Of a DNA stretch of 41,527 bases, positions 35,078-41,527 are shown piece after piece. Position 1 is the first letter of the stretch. Every line of letters starts with the position of its first letter. The notes under the pieces are model-generated. The model made no database searches, was not told the DNA's origin, and saw only the letters and a list, made by a program, of their open reading frames with translations. A program made the position numbers and the translations under genes. Source of the DNA: a bacterium (GTDB taxonomy: Bacteria; Cyanobacteriota; Sericytochromatia; S15B-MN24; VGJW01); assembly GCA_021781555.1 (NCBI GenBank), contig JAJXWQ010000028.1:1-41527 (forward strand). Reading direction: 5' to 3'.

Positions 35078-36535
35078 TTAGCGGCCGACCTCGGCCGGCA
35101 CCATCACCGAATCCACCATTCCGTGGATCGCCAGCTTATCCGCCGGACACACCGTGACCAGGACATCTGCGAGTTCGGCGCGATCGCCCACCACGAAGTA
35201 GTAAGGGCAGATGCGCGCCCTGCCAGCCATCGGAATGATCTCGTCCTGGCCGAAGTGATAGTAACGGACCGACATCCTGGCGGGCTTGTGGTACTCCTGC
35301 AAGAGGTAGATCGTGCCCCGCTCGTAGGCGGCGAGCGCCTCCCGGAGCCGGTGCGACCAGTCGTCGCTCGACATGTCGTGCCCGAACGAGATCCCCCGGC
35401 TGCCCCAGGCGAGCTCCGAGAAACCCGACGGCTTGAGGACGAACTGACGCCCCTTCTTGGACAGGCCGTGGAGATCGTCCCAGCTGGTGGCCTGTCGCCC
35501 ATCGAGCACGAGCCGCGGGATGCACGCATGCGGCGGAATGGGGCGAGGATCCAGGATCCAGGTCCGCGGGATGAGCGGGGCGATCGCCTCGAAGGCTCCG
35601 CCGGCCAGTTCGGACTTCCAGTAGGGTCCCAGAGCCGGGTGGTGGAACAGGGCGAAGAACATCTTCTCTTCGAGGAACGCCTTGAAGGGAGGCGTCACGA
35701 CGACCTTCTGCTTCTTGTTGGCGTAGAGGATGAGCTCGGCCTTGGGAATGTTCTTGAGGTCGAAGAGTTCGAAGAACCGGTACACGACGTCGATGTGCTG
35801 GCCCTCGTAGGCCAGGCCATCGTCCGAGAACTGCAGCTCCTCGGGCCGGCAGACCACCGTGTGCAAGCCGGACTGCTCGAGCTCCTGGCCGAGCCACAGC
35901 ATCTCCGTCCAGTAATCATCCGCCTCGCGCGAGACGACGATCGCCAGCATGGGATCGGCGATATCGGGCACACGATCGCGAATCATGCGGGCAAATCCGC
36001 TGACCACACCACCCTTGCCACCCACCAGAGCGAATCCGAACGGCTCGTATTCGCGTGCCATCGACCCGACGAAGCCCATCCCGCCAGGGATGGCGTCGAG
36101 CTCGCAGCAGACCGTACGCCCGGTATCCGTCACGATCAGATCGGGACGGATGATGCCCGGGAGCAGGTTCTTGAACCGGTTCATGCGGCCGTAGTCGACC
36201 AGACCGTCGGGCTTGCCGCAGTCGAGGTACTCGGCGATCCATGCCGGCATGCGATGGTGCGCGGACTCCAGGTACAGCTTGTTGGCCGCACGGTAGAAGG
36301 CCAGCAGGTGGTTGCCGAGCTCCGCCAGGTAGCGGAGGAACTCCGCCGACAGGCAAAACGGCTCGGGCGAGATCCGCCAGGCCGTGTTCTGAGCCGGGTG
36401 CCCCTCGCGCCGGGCACTCTTGAAGACCGGATGGCTGCCGGCGTGCTCGTTGATGGCCAGGGTGATCTCGCGCGCCCGGGACAGGTCCTCGTTGGCGCAC
36501 CCACCCTGAATCCCTAGCTCGAAAAGCGCCCCCAT
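35078..36535 (-). CDS. Uncharacterised protein, possible ATP-grasp fold
   Basis: A 485-residue soluble protein that I do not recognise by name. Two regions suggest an ATP-grasp-type ligase of the circularly permuted (glutathionylspermidine synthase-like) kind. One is RPDLIVTDTGRTVCCELDAIPGGMG (about 135-160), with an acidic CELDAIPGG. The other is a C-terminal FVLKPSGFSELAWGSRGI followed by a basic, aromatic PARMSVRYYHF segment. The middle part has KAELILYANKKQKVVVTPP, like the domain linking such folds. This is inference from pattern, without a search. The start ATG 36535 has GAGG 12 nt upstream. It is followed by repeat F and a GC hairpin, and lies downstream of the zinc-ribbon gene on the same strand (59-bp gap). 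Confidence 0.85.
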   Translation of the reverse strand: MGALFELGIQGGCANEDLSRAREITLAINEHAGSHPVFKSARREGHPAQNTAWRISPEPFCLSAEFLRYLAELGNHLLAFYRAANKLYLESAHHRMPAWIAEYLDCGKPDGLVDYGRMNRFKNLLPGIIRPDLIVTDTGRTVCCELDAIPGGMGFVGSMAREYEPFGFALVGGKGGVVSGFARMIRDRVPDIADPMLAIVVSREADDYWTEMLWLGQELEQSGLHTVVCRPEELQFSDDGLAYEGQHIDVVYRFFELFDLKNIPKAELILYANKKQKVVVTPPFKAFLEEKMFFALFHHPALGPYWKSELAGGAFEAIAPLIPRTWILDPRPIPPHACIPRLVLDGRQATSWDDLHGLSKKGRQFVLKPSGFSELAWGSRGISFGHDMSSDDWSHRLREALAAYERGTIYLLQEYHKPARMSVRYYHFGQDEIIPMAGRARICPYYFVVGDRAELADVLVTVCPADKLAIHGMVDSVMVPAEVGR

Positions 36536-36594
36536 CGTCAGTTGTCTACCTCGAGCACGACTCGCCCGTGATGACCGGTTCCATCGGAACGGAA

Positions 36595-36912
36595 CTAATG
36601 GACCAGCATCTTCAGCGCGAAGATGGCGAAGGCTACGATCAGCCCCACGATGAGGAGCATCCCGAAGGAGTTGCCGATAGACTCGGTGCCCCTAGCCTCG
36701 ACGTTGCCGCCAAGATGGGGATCGTCCTCGTGGAGGCCCAGTTCATCGATGTCGTCGGCCTTGAAGCCTTCGACCGCGGTGGGCGGCGGGATGGTGATGC
36801 CAGTGTACCGCGGTGCTCCGACGAACTCGGCCTTCTGTTCGCTGACCATCGGTGCGCCGCATTGCTTGCAGAACTTGGCGTCGTCTTCGTAACCGCAGGA
36901 CGGACATTTCAT
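36595..36912 (-). CDS. Zinc-ribbon, C-tail-anchored membrane protein
   Basis: A 105-residue protein with an N-terminal zinc ribbon (CPSCGYED...FCKQCGAP, four Cys) and a C-terminal hydrophobic helix (FGMLLIVGLIVAFAIFALKML), probably anchoring the ribbon on the cytoplasmic face. Between them is an acidic, Pro-rich linker. GAGG lies 8 nt before the ATG at 36912. Function unknown; small tail-anchored zinc ribbons of this kind are common in bacteria. It is upstream of the ATP-grasp-like gene on the same strand. Confidence 0.85.
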   Translation of the reverse strand: MKCPSCGYEDDAKFCKQCGAPMVSEQKAEFVGAPRYTGITIPPPTAVEGFKADDIDELGLHEDDPHLGGNVEARGTESIGNSFGMLLIVGLIVAFAIFALKMLVH

Positions 36913-37118
36913 GGAAGAGCCTCGGCAGTCCGGCAGCCACCGAAAAGTTCAAAAAAGCCAGCCCGGAGCGCAGGCAAACTCGGATGGCCCCGACGGCGAT
37001 CGAGACTTCGGAAGGCGACGGCTTTCATCAAGGCTCCAGTCTAACATGTGACAGCCATGGAGCCCCCCCTGTCGACGCCGTCCCGGGCGCGCCGTTGCGC
37101 CTGGACCGACCCGGAAGG

Positions 37119-37586
37119 CTACGCCGATAACGCCTGAGCGTTGGAAAGCATCAGGGTGTCGGTGTAGTGCTTGCGCTCGAATTCCTGCTGCTGGGACTGG
37201 CTCTGCGCGGTGCTCGAAGCCTCCGCGCTCGGCGTGCTCTCCTGCCTGCGCTTGATCTCATCGAGGAGATGCCGGAGCTGGGCGTCCTTCGTGAGCTGCG
37301 AACCCTCATGCTGCGGCGGGTGGTGCGCGCCGTGTCCCTTGCCCTTACCGTTGATGTCGGCCAGCGTCATCGCTTGCGAGGACGGCTGGAAAACCGCGTC
37401 CGCAAGCCGCGCCAGCGCCTGCGCGAGATGAGGGTTCTTGGCCTGCATCTCCCGGATCAGGGACTCGACCTGCTTGGGATCGAGCTGCTGGATCGCCGAC
37501 TTGACCTGCTCCTCGAGCGCGGCCGTCTGGCCGTGGAGCTGCTGCGTCAGCGCCAGCGGCTGCGTCTTGGCGATCGCGAATCCCAT
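37119..37586 (-). CDS. Hypothetical Gln-rich helical protein
   Basis: Not recognised. The 155-residue protein is mostly helical and Gln/Ala-rich (LTQQLHGQTAALEEQVKSAI, VESLIREMQAKNPHLAQALA), with a short basic-His linker (GKGKGHGAHHPP) and a polar C-terminal half (QSQSQQQEFERK). There are no Cys and no signal peptide. I chose ATG 37586 (MGFAIAK) because AAGGAAG lies about 7 nt upstream; the frame from 37655 would add 23 unlikely residues. Neighbours on the same strand are a secreted protein upstream and the zinc-ribbon gene downstream, each with a separate gap. Confidence 0.7.
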   Translation of the reverse strand: MGFAIAKTQPLALTQQLHGQTAALEEQVKSAIQQLDPKQVESLIREMQAKNPHLAQALARLADAVFQPSSQAMTLADINGKGKGHGAHHPPQHEGSQLTKDAQLRHLLDEIKRRQESTPSAEASSTAQSQSQQQEFERKHYTDTLMLSNAQALSA

Positions 37587-37770
37587 CAAGAATCTTCCTT
37601 CCCCGGTACTGCCGCCGAGCCCCCACTCCCTCTTTATCACCCGGCCCTGCGCCAAGTTTCGTTAAACCACTTCCACGAGCATTAAATGTTCAATAATCGA
37701 AACTGCCGACCTTTCCGCTCGTCCACGCCTCGAGGCCAGCGCCGGCGACCGGACGCCATGCCCGACGTAG

Positions 37771-38877
37771 CTACCGGATCTCCGGCCTGGCCTCGCTGCG
37801 CCGCAGGGGACCCGCAACCCTCGAGGTGGTCGGAACCAAGGCCGATCCCGTCCCCGCCACCGCAGCCCCGGACCGCGAGATCGGCAGGCTGCCCGAGGCC
37901 TTGGGGCTGCCCATGGCAAGCAGCCGAAGCGGTGCGGGCGCGACCGAGCTCGATGCGCCCACCGGGGCGGGCCCGGGATCCGCGAGGCTCGCCGACGCCC
38001 GCATGGCCAGCGGCATGGGCAGGAGCTCCCGGAAGCCGAGGTCCGGGTGGCGCTCCAGCACATCGATCCAGACCGGGAGCTGGGGCGGGCCCTGGTACCG
38101 ACCGGTGACCTCGACCCTGACCGACACCTGCCGGGTCTGCCCGCGCCGGATCTCGCCCAGGGAGATGGGATCCGTCGACGACAAGAGGACGGACGACGTC
38201 GCGGCCCGGAACCGGGCACGTACGTTCCGGGCCATACCGGCGCCCAGGTTCTCCACCTGTGCCACCAAGGTGACGCGGCGGCCGAGCGGGATGCGGCCGA
38301 GCGGCGCGGCCTCTTTACCGAGCGCGCCCTGACCGAAAATATCCACCCCCACGAGCTGGAGCTTGGGCGGCACGAAGGCCAGCGTCTGGAAGGCCAGCCG
38401 AGCGGGAGAGCCGTAGTAGCCGCCGGCGGCGTGGATCTCGAGCATGTACTCGGCAGTCCGGGTGGCCAGGCGGCGATCGGACGGCAAGAAAATATCGACC
38501 GAGGCGGTGGCTCGGGCCGCCATGTTCGGCGCCGTCACCTCGCCGCCCGGCGGCAGTCCAGGGACCGGATCGAGAGCCTTGTAGCTCACCTCGATCCCCG
38601 TCATCGGACGGTCCTCCAGATTGCGAAGCTGGACGTGGATGCGCCCGGTTTCCTCGGCCTGGAGCACGCCGTCCGGCCTGGGGGACAGGAAGGTCGCAAG
38701 GTAGTCGAACGACGGCAGCAAGAGCTGCGGATCGAACGCCTGGCTGGAAGAGGGCGAGGGCGAGGCCACGGGGGCCGAGGCCACCGGCCGGCCGGGCAGG
38801 ATCGGCGCGCACAGCGCAGCCGGCCCCGCGGCCAGCACGGCCAGGGAAACCAAGAGGGCAAGCGACGGTCCACGCAT
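37771..38877 (-). CDS. Secreted protein with Ig-like (CARDB-type) domains
   Basis: A 368-residue exported protein of unknown function. A signal peptide (RGPSLALLVSLAVLAAGPAALCA) is followed by a Pro/Ser/Ala linker. Two beta-sandwich-like domains then contain VQLRNLEDRPMTGIEVSYKA and VTLVAQVENLGAGMARNVRARFRA, the pattern of CARDB or bacterial Ig domains (V..V.N.G...A.NV). The C-terminal 70 residues are low-complexity. The ATG at 38877 has no close ribosome-binding site; GAGGT nearby better fits an ATG at 38890 in another frame that encodes nothing credible. It begins 19 bp after the patatin stop, so both may be cotranscribed. Confidence 0.8.
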   Translation of the reverse strand: MRGPSLALLVSLAVLAAGPAALCAPILPGRPVASAPVASPSPSSSQAFDPQLLLPSFDYLATFLSPRPDGVLQAEETGRIHVQLRNLEDRPMTGIEVSYKALDPVPGLPPGGEVTAPNMAARATASVDIFLPSDRRLATRTAEYMLEIHAAGGYYGSPARLAFQTLAFVPPKLQLVGVDIFGQGALGKEAAPLGRIPLGRRVTLVAQVENLGAGMARNVRARFRAATSSVLLSSTDPISLGEIRRGQTRQVSVRVEVTGRYQGPPQLPVWIDVLERHPDLGFRELLPMPLAMRASASLADPGPAPVGASSSVAPAPLRLLAMGSPKASGSLPISRSGAAVAGTGSALVPTTSRVAGPLRRSEARPEIR

Positions 38878-38896
38878 GGCAGACCGACATGTTACC

Positions 38897-40162
38897 TCAC
38901 TCGGCGGCGATCACCCGGGTCCGGCGGCTGGTCTTGCGCGGATGAAGGGGCTTGATCTCGGCTGGAGGTGCGACGAGACCATGATCGCGCAGCGCGCCGA
39001 GGGTATCTTCGTACCCCTTCTTTACGTACTGCCGGATCAACTTGGGCTTGAAGAAGCCCTCGAAGACATCGCCGCTCAGGGAGGGCACCGGAAAGATCGG
39101 TACGAGCTTCACGATCCTGCGTTCGAGGAACTGATCCAGGCTGGCGAAGCCGGCGGCCATGCACAGGTCCTCGTTCCGCCGGGTCCGCATGACACGCCCG
39201 CGCTTGTCGGTATCGAGGAAGGCGCGCAGGTGCTCGATCTTGCGGTTGACTTGCTGGACCTTGCGGAAGTTGGTGATCAGATACTTGCCCGCCAGCATCG
39301 TGAACACGCGAGCCATCACGGCCGGAAGCGTGGGTTCAAGCGTCTCCGGCTTGTCGACCATCGTGGGTCCCAGCGACACGAGCAGGGTATCGACCTCGGG
39401 GTCGAGGCGGATCGCCCTGCCGATGGGCGCGCAATCCATGATGCCGCCGTCGGCGAGGAAATGCTCCTTGCCGTTGCTCATCTCGACCGGCATCGGGGGA
39501 AAGGCGAAGGGAAAAGAGCTCGACGCCACGATCAGCTGACGCAAGCGCACGATGAAGGACTCCCACTCTGCCTGCGTGCGGTTGTGCCAGTGGAACTCCT
39601 CGAAATGCGAGTACTGGGGAACCAGATCTCCGTCTTCGGTGAAGATCGTCGAGCCTCCGAGGTCCGTGGCGACGATGCTGAGCACCACCTCCCGGGCGAC
39701 GTTCTCGATGGGAAACAGGCGAGCCTCGAGGACGGCCTTGAGGAAACCATGAGTGATCAGCGAAACGAAGTCGCCCTTGACGAGCTTCTCGAAGGCGATG
39801 ATGGTGTCCCAGCCGATGCGCGGCGTGTACTGCCGGCGCAGGGGATCGATTCCCAGCCGAGCGAACAGGTTGGACAGGCTGCGGCTGGCGATGCTGGAAC
39901 GCTCGTCGGCATCGAAGCAGTCGTAGAGGTTCTGGGCGTTGACCTTGTTCTCCCAGAGCCAGATGAGCTCCTCGTCGACCGTCTCGGCGTTGAAAACACC
40001 TCGGGCGATGGCGCTGGCAGCGAAGGTACCGTTGATCGCTCCGGCCGAGATGCCGACGATGACGTCCGGCACGATGTCTTTCTCGGCCATGGCCTTGAGG
40101 ACGCCAGCCTCGTATGCGCCCTTGGCGACCCCGCCAGCCAGAACCAGACCTATTTTGCCCAT
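38897..40162 (-). CDS. Patatin-like phospholipase
   Basis: A Ser-Asp dyad lipid acyl hydrolase of 421 residues. The oxyanion loop GGVAKG lies at residues 10-15, the nucleophile elbow GISAG has Ser39, and the catalytic Asp is in LADGGIMD (about residue 240). The open frame begins at 40255, but the family start MGKIGLVLAGGVAKGAYEAG fixes ATG 40162. The C-terminal half (about 290-421) is basic and ends in a Lys/Arg-rich tail (HPRKTSRRTRV). No signal peptide is seen, so it is cytoplasmic or injected. The substrate is unknown. It precedes the secreted Ig-like protein by 19 bp. Confidence 0.95.
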   Translation of the reverse strand: MGKIGLVLAGGVAKGAYEAGVLKAMAEKDIVPDVIVGISAGAINGTFAASAIARGVFNAETVDEELIWLWENKVNAQNLYDCFDADERSSIASRSLSNLFARLGIDPLRRQYTPRIGWDTIIAFEKLVKGDFVSLITHGFLKAVLEARLFPIENVAREVVLSIVATDLGGSTIFTEDGDLVPQYSHFEEFHWHNRTQAEWESFIVRLRQLIVASSSFPFAFPPMPVEMSNGKEHFLADGGIMDCAPIGRAIRLDPEVDTLLVSLGPTMVDKPETLEPTLPAVMARVFTMLAGKYLITNFRKVQQVNRKIEHLRAFLDTDKRGRVMRTRRNEDLCMAAGFASLDQFLERRIVKLVPIFPVPSLSGDVFEGFFKPKLIRQYVKKGYEDTLGALRDHGLVAPPAEIKPLHPRKTSRRTRVIAAE

Positions 40163-40297
40163 CAAGGTGCTCTCATCGTTCGGGCCGCTCTCCGAGGCGG
40201 GCCTCACGCTCCGAGAGACTTGTACCCGCACACGGGCTCGAGGGAACGCTCGCACCGATCCAGGGTCGGTGTCGGCCGACCGGGAATCCCCCCGAAA

Positions 40298-40684
40298 TCA
40301 ACGCGGATCAGCTTCCCGTCCCTGGAAGAGCAGGGCTGCGGCCTTGCCGGCGGCGAACCGCGCCTCGAGCTCTGCGACCAGAAAGCTCTCGGAGCCATCT
40401 TGCTCGACGCGCCGACGGAAGGGGCCGTCCACCAGGATCTCGCCCGCCGATCGGCCCTTGTGGCCGGCCGGATTGAAGCAGCGGATCCGGTCTCCGTCCA
40501 GCTGGGTCAAGACGATCTGATGGGTGCCTCCGTCGGGGTACCACGACAGCTCGACCACGACGTCCGCCCGGCCAGCCGCGAGAGCCGCCCGAACCGCGTC
40601 GAAGCTCTCGGTCCGATCGGCATGACCGCCCATCATCGCCTCGAGCAGCTTGCCCGTCCGGTCAAGTTCCGACGGATCGCCCAT
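40298..40684 (-). CDS. Hypothetical protein, small C39-like possibility
   Basis: Not securely recognised. The 128-residue protein contains VELSWYPDGGTHQIVLTQLDGDRIRCFNP. This resembles the His region of papain-like/C39-type domains (GTH.IVLT..DGD.I.C.NP), but no catalytic Cys is placed correctly upstream, so it is more likely a non-peptidase relative. ATG 40684 is preferred over the adjacent ATG 40687 because AAGGA lies 6 nt upstream. It is divergent from the PGBD-LysM gene and upstream of the patatin gene on the same strand (135-bp gap). Confidence 0.65.
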   Translation of the reverse strand: MGDPSELDRTGKLLEAMMGGHADRTESFDAVRAALAAGRADVVVELSWYPDGGTHQIVLTQLDGDRIRCFNPAGHKGRSAGEILVDGPFRRRVEQDGSESFLVAELEARFAAGKAAALLFQGREADPR

Positions 40685-40858
40685 CATGGATCCTTATCTT
40701 AAACGGATCTTACTGCCGGCTTTGGCGTCGCTTTACCGTATCCGACAGCCAACCCGCCGACAAGAGGAGTATCGCACATACCCGAGCCGCGGACCGGAAG
40801 GTTCTCCCGGCGGGTGTCAGGCGACCGGCGGAGCCGGGCATCGAACGAGGAATACGTG

Positions 40859-41449
40859 GTGGTGAGCGAGCAAAACCAAAGTCTTACCGTGCTCCTGTTG
40901 GGAGCGTTGCCCGGGGTCCGCCCTGCGGCACCGGTCGACATCCGGGGCCAGCTGCCGCCAGGAGCCCTGGCAGGACAGCCGCCCCGTGGCGCCGCGGTCC
41001 CCAGGATCCAGACGGCACCGCTGGCGCTTTCCAATGAACCCATCCAGCGTGGCGAAGCCGGCCCGCGCGTCGCCAAGCTGCACGCCGAACTCTTCGAACT
41101 GGGCTTCCTGGCCAAGCCCGGGCTGCCGCCCTACTTCGGCGTCAGCACCGACGCCGCCGTCCGCAACTTCCAGAAGGCCTGGGACCTGGTACAGGACGGC
41201 CTCGTCGGGCTCGAGACCCAGCGCTACATCGACGAAGCCCTGCGCAGCCTGCGCGCAGGAACGGGTTCCCGGGCCCTCAGCTACCTGGTCCGGCAGGGCG
41301 ATTCCTTGCTCCGCATCTCGCAGGCGCTTCTGGGAGATGCCGGCCGGTGGCGTGAGATCCTCGATTTCAACAACCTGACCGACCCCAACCGCATCGTTCC
41401 CGGCATGACGCTGCGCATCCCCCCGCGGCTCCGAGCGCGTCAGGTCTAG
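40859..41449 (+). CDS. Peptidoglycan-binding PGBD-LysM protein
   Basis: A cell-wall-associated protein of about 196 residues. After a hydrophobic and Pro-rich N-terminus comes a PGBD1 domain (GEAGPRVAKLHAELFELGFL, FGVSTDAAVRNFQKAWDLVQDGLVG). A C-terminal LysM domain follows (YLVRQGDSLLRISQALLGDAGRWREILDFNNLTDPNRIVPGMTLRIPP). Both bind peptidoglycan; no hydrolase domain is present. Three GTG codons (40856, 40859, 40862) are in frame after GAGG at 40847-40850. I chose the middle one for 8-nt spacing, while a start at 40814 would lack a ribosome-binding site. No clear signal peptide is seen. Its TAG stop lies inside repeat copy G. Confidence 0.88.
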   Translation: MVSEQNQSLTVLLLGALPGVRPAAPVDIRGQLPPGALAGQPPRGAAVPRIQTAPLALSNEPIQRGEAGPRVAKLHAELFELGFLAKPGLPPYFGVSTDAAVRNFQKAWDLVQDGLVGLETQRYIDEALRSLRAGTGSRALSYLVRQGDSLLRISQALLGDAGRWREILDFNNLTDPNRIVPGMTLRIPPRLRARQV

Positions 41450-41527
41450 GCCTTTTGCAGTTTGAACGGGTCCCTCTGCGCGGTCGCTTCGCTGCGCAAC
41501 CGGGCCCCGTTTGACTCATCGGGCTCG
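41446..41527 (+). repeat. Interspersed palindromic repeat, copy G (runs off window)
   Basis: ctaggccttttgcagtttga, the acgggtccctctgcgcggtc apex, gcgcaaccgggccccgtttg and a final tcatcgggctcg. It matches copy A at about 80 of 82 positions; the only difference is a GGGGTCC/GGGTCCC change in the 5' arm. The first four bases include the TAG stop of the PGBD-LysM gene. The element continues past the window end. Confidence 0.9.

Noticed and set aside
38315-38890. Alternative frame from ATG 38890 with GAGGT upstream
   Set aside because: It has the better ribosome-binding site, but the encoded protein is low-complexity; the 38877 frame has a signal peptide and Ig-like domains.

Overview
The window looks like a chromosomal segment of a GC-rich bacterium (GC in the mid-to-high 60s by eye) with cyanobacterial-type housekeeping order. 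A minus-strand run M24 peptidase - efp - accB - accC - nusB - ftsY combines an unusually long NusB (255 aa, as in Cyanobacteria) with the nusB-ftsY adjacency known from Cyanobacteria. Together with the GC content, the GTG/TTG starts and the absence of photosynthesis genes, this suggests a non-photosynthetic relative of Cyanobacteria (a Sericytochromatia/Melainabacteria-like lineage). That placement is inference; no rRNA or tRNA gene is visible.

Layout. 1-3,425 is decayed accessory DNA: a TPR fragment, a broken lipoprotein, a 3' piece of an IS66-type transposase, a 5' piece of an IS4-type transposase, and a RecB-like (TM0106-type) nuclease gene that lost its helicase half where the IS4-type piece begins. 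3,426-8,801 encodes a 1,791-residue Ser/Thr kinase - AAA ATPase - TPR - GAF - GAF - GGDEF protein, convergent with ftsY. 8,798-14,672 is the translation/fatty-acid/secretion gene run. 14,836-18,133 holds envelope genes (NHL-repeat lipoprotein, TPR membrane protein, another lipoprotein). 18,254-22,587 holds an HSDL2-like SDR with a Cys-rich partner, then apt and rel. 22,728-29,494 holds a NYN-domain protein divergent from a Mod-Res pair of type III-like restriction genes. 29,590-34,664 holds ettA, pepA and an HD-GYP c-di-GMP phosphodiesterase. 34,665-41,527 holds uncharacterised genes, a patatin-like lipase and a PGBD-LysM protein.

The most striking non-coding signal is a palindromic interspersed repeat of about 75-105 bp, present in seven full or partial copies. 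All are intergenic, and most sit at or against gene 3' ends. Two copies 38 kb apart match at about 80 of 82 positions, and the last runs off the window end. Other signals: a hairpin that would hide the nusB ribosome-binding site and start codon, a C10 tract inside the kinase-GGDEF gene, and a restriction-type helicase whose C-terminal nuclease motif has lost all its catalytic residues.

How genes work together: Rel, Apt, NusB, FtsY, EF-P, EttA and AccB/AccC cover nucleotide/stringent response, transcription, secretion, translation and fatty-acid synthesis. The kinase-GGDEF and HD-GYP proteins point to c-di-GMP signalling. NYN/Mod/Res form a putative nucleic-acid defence or epigenetic cluster.
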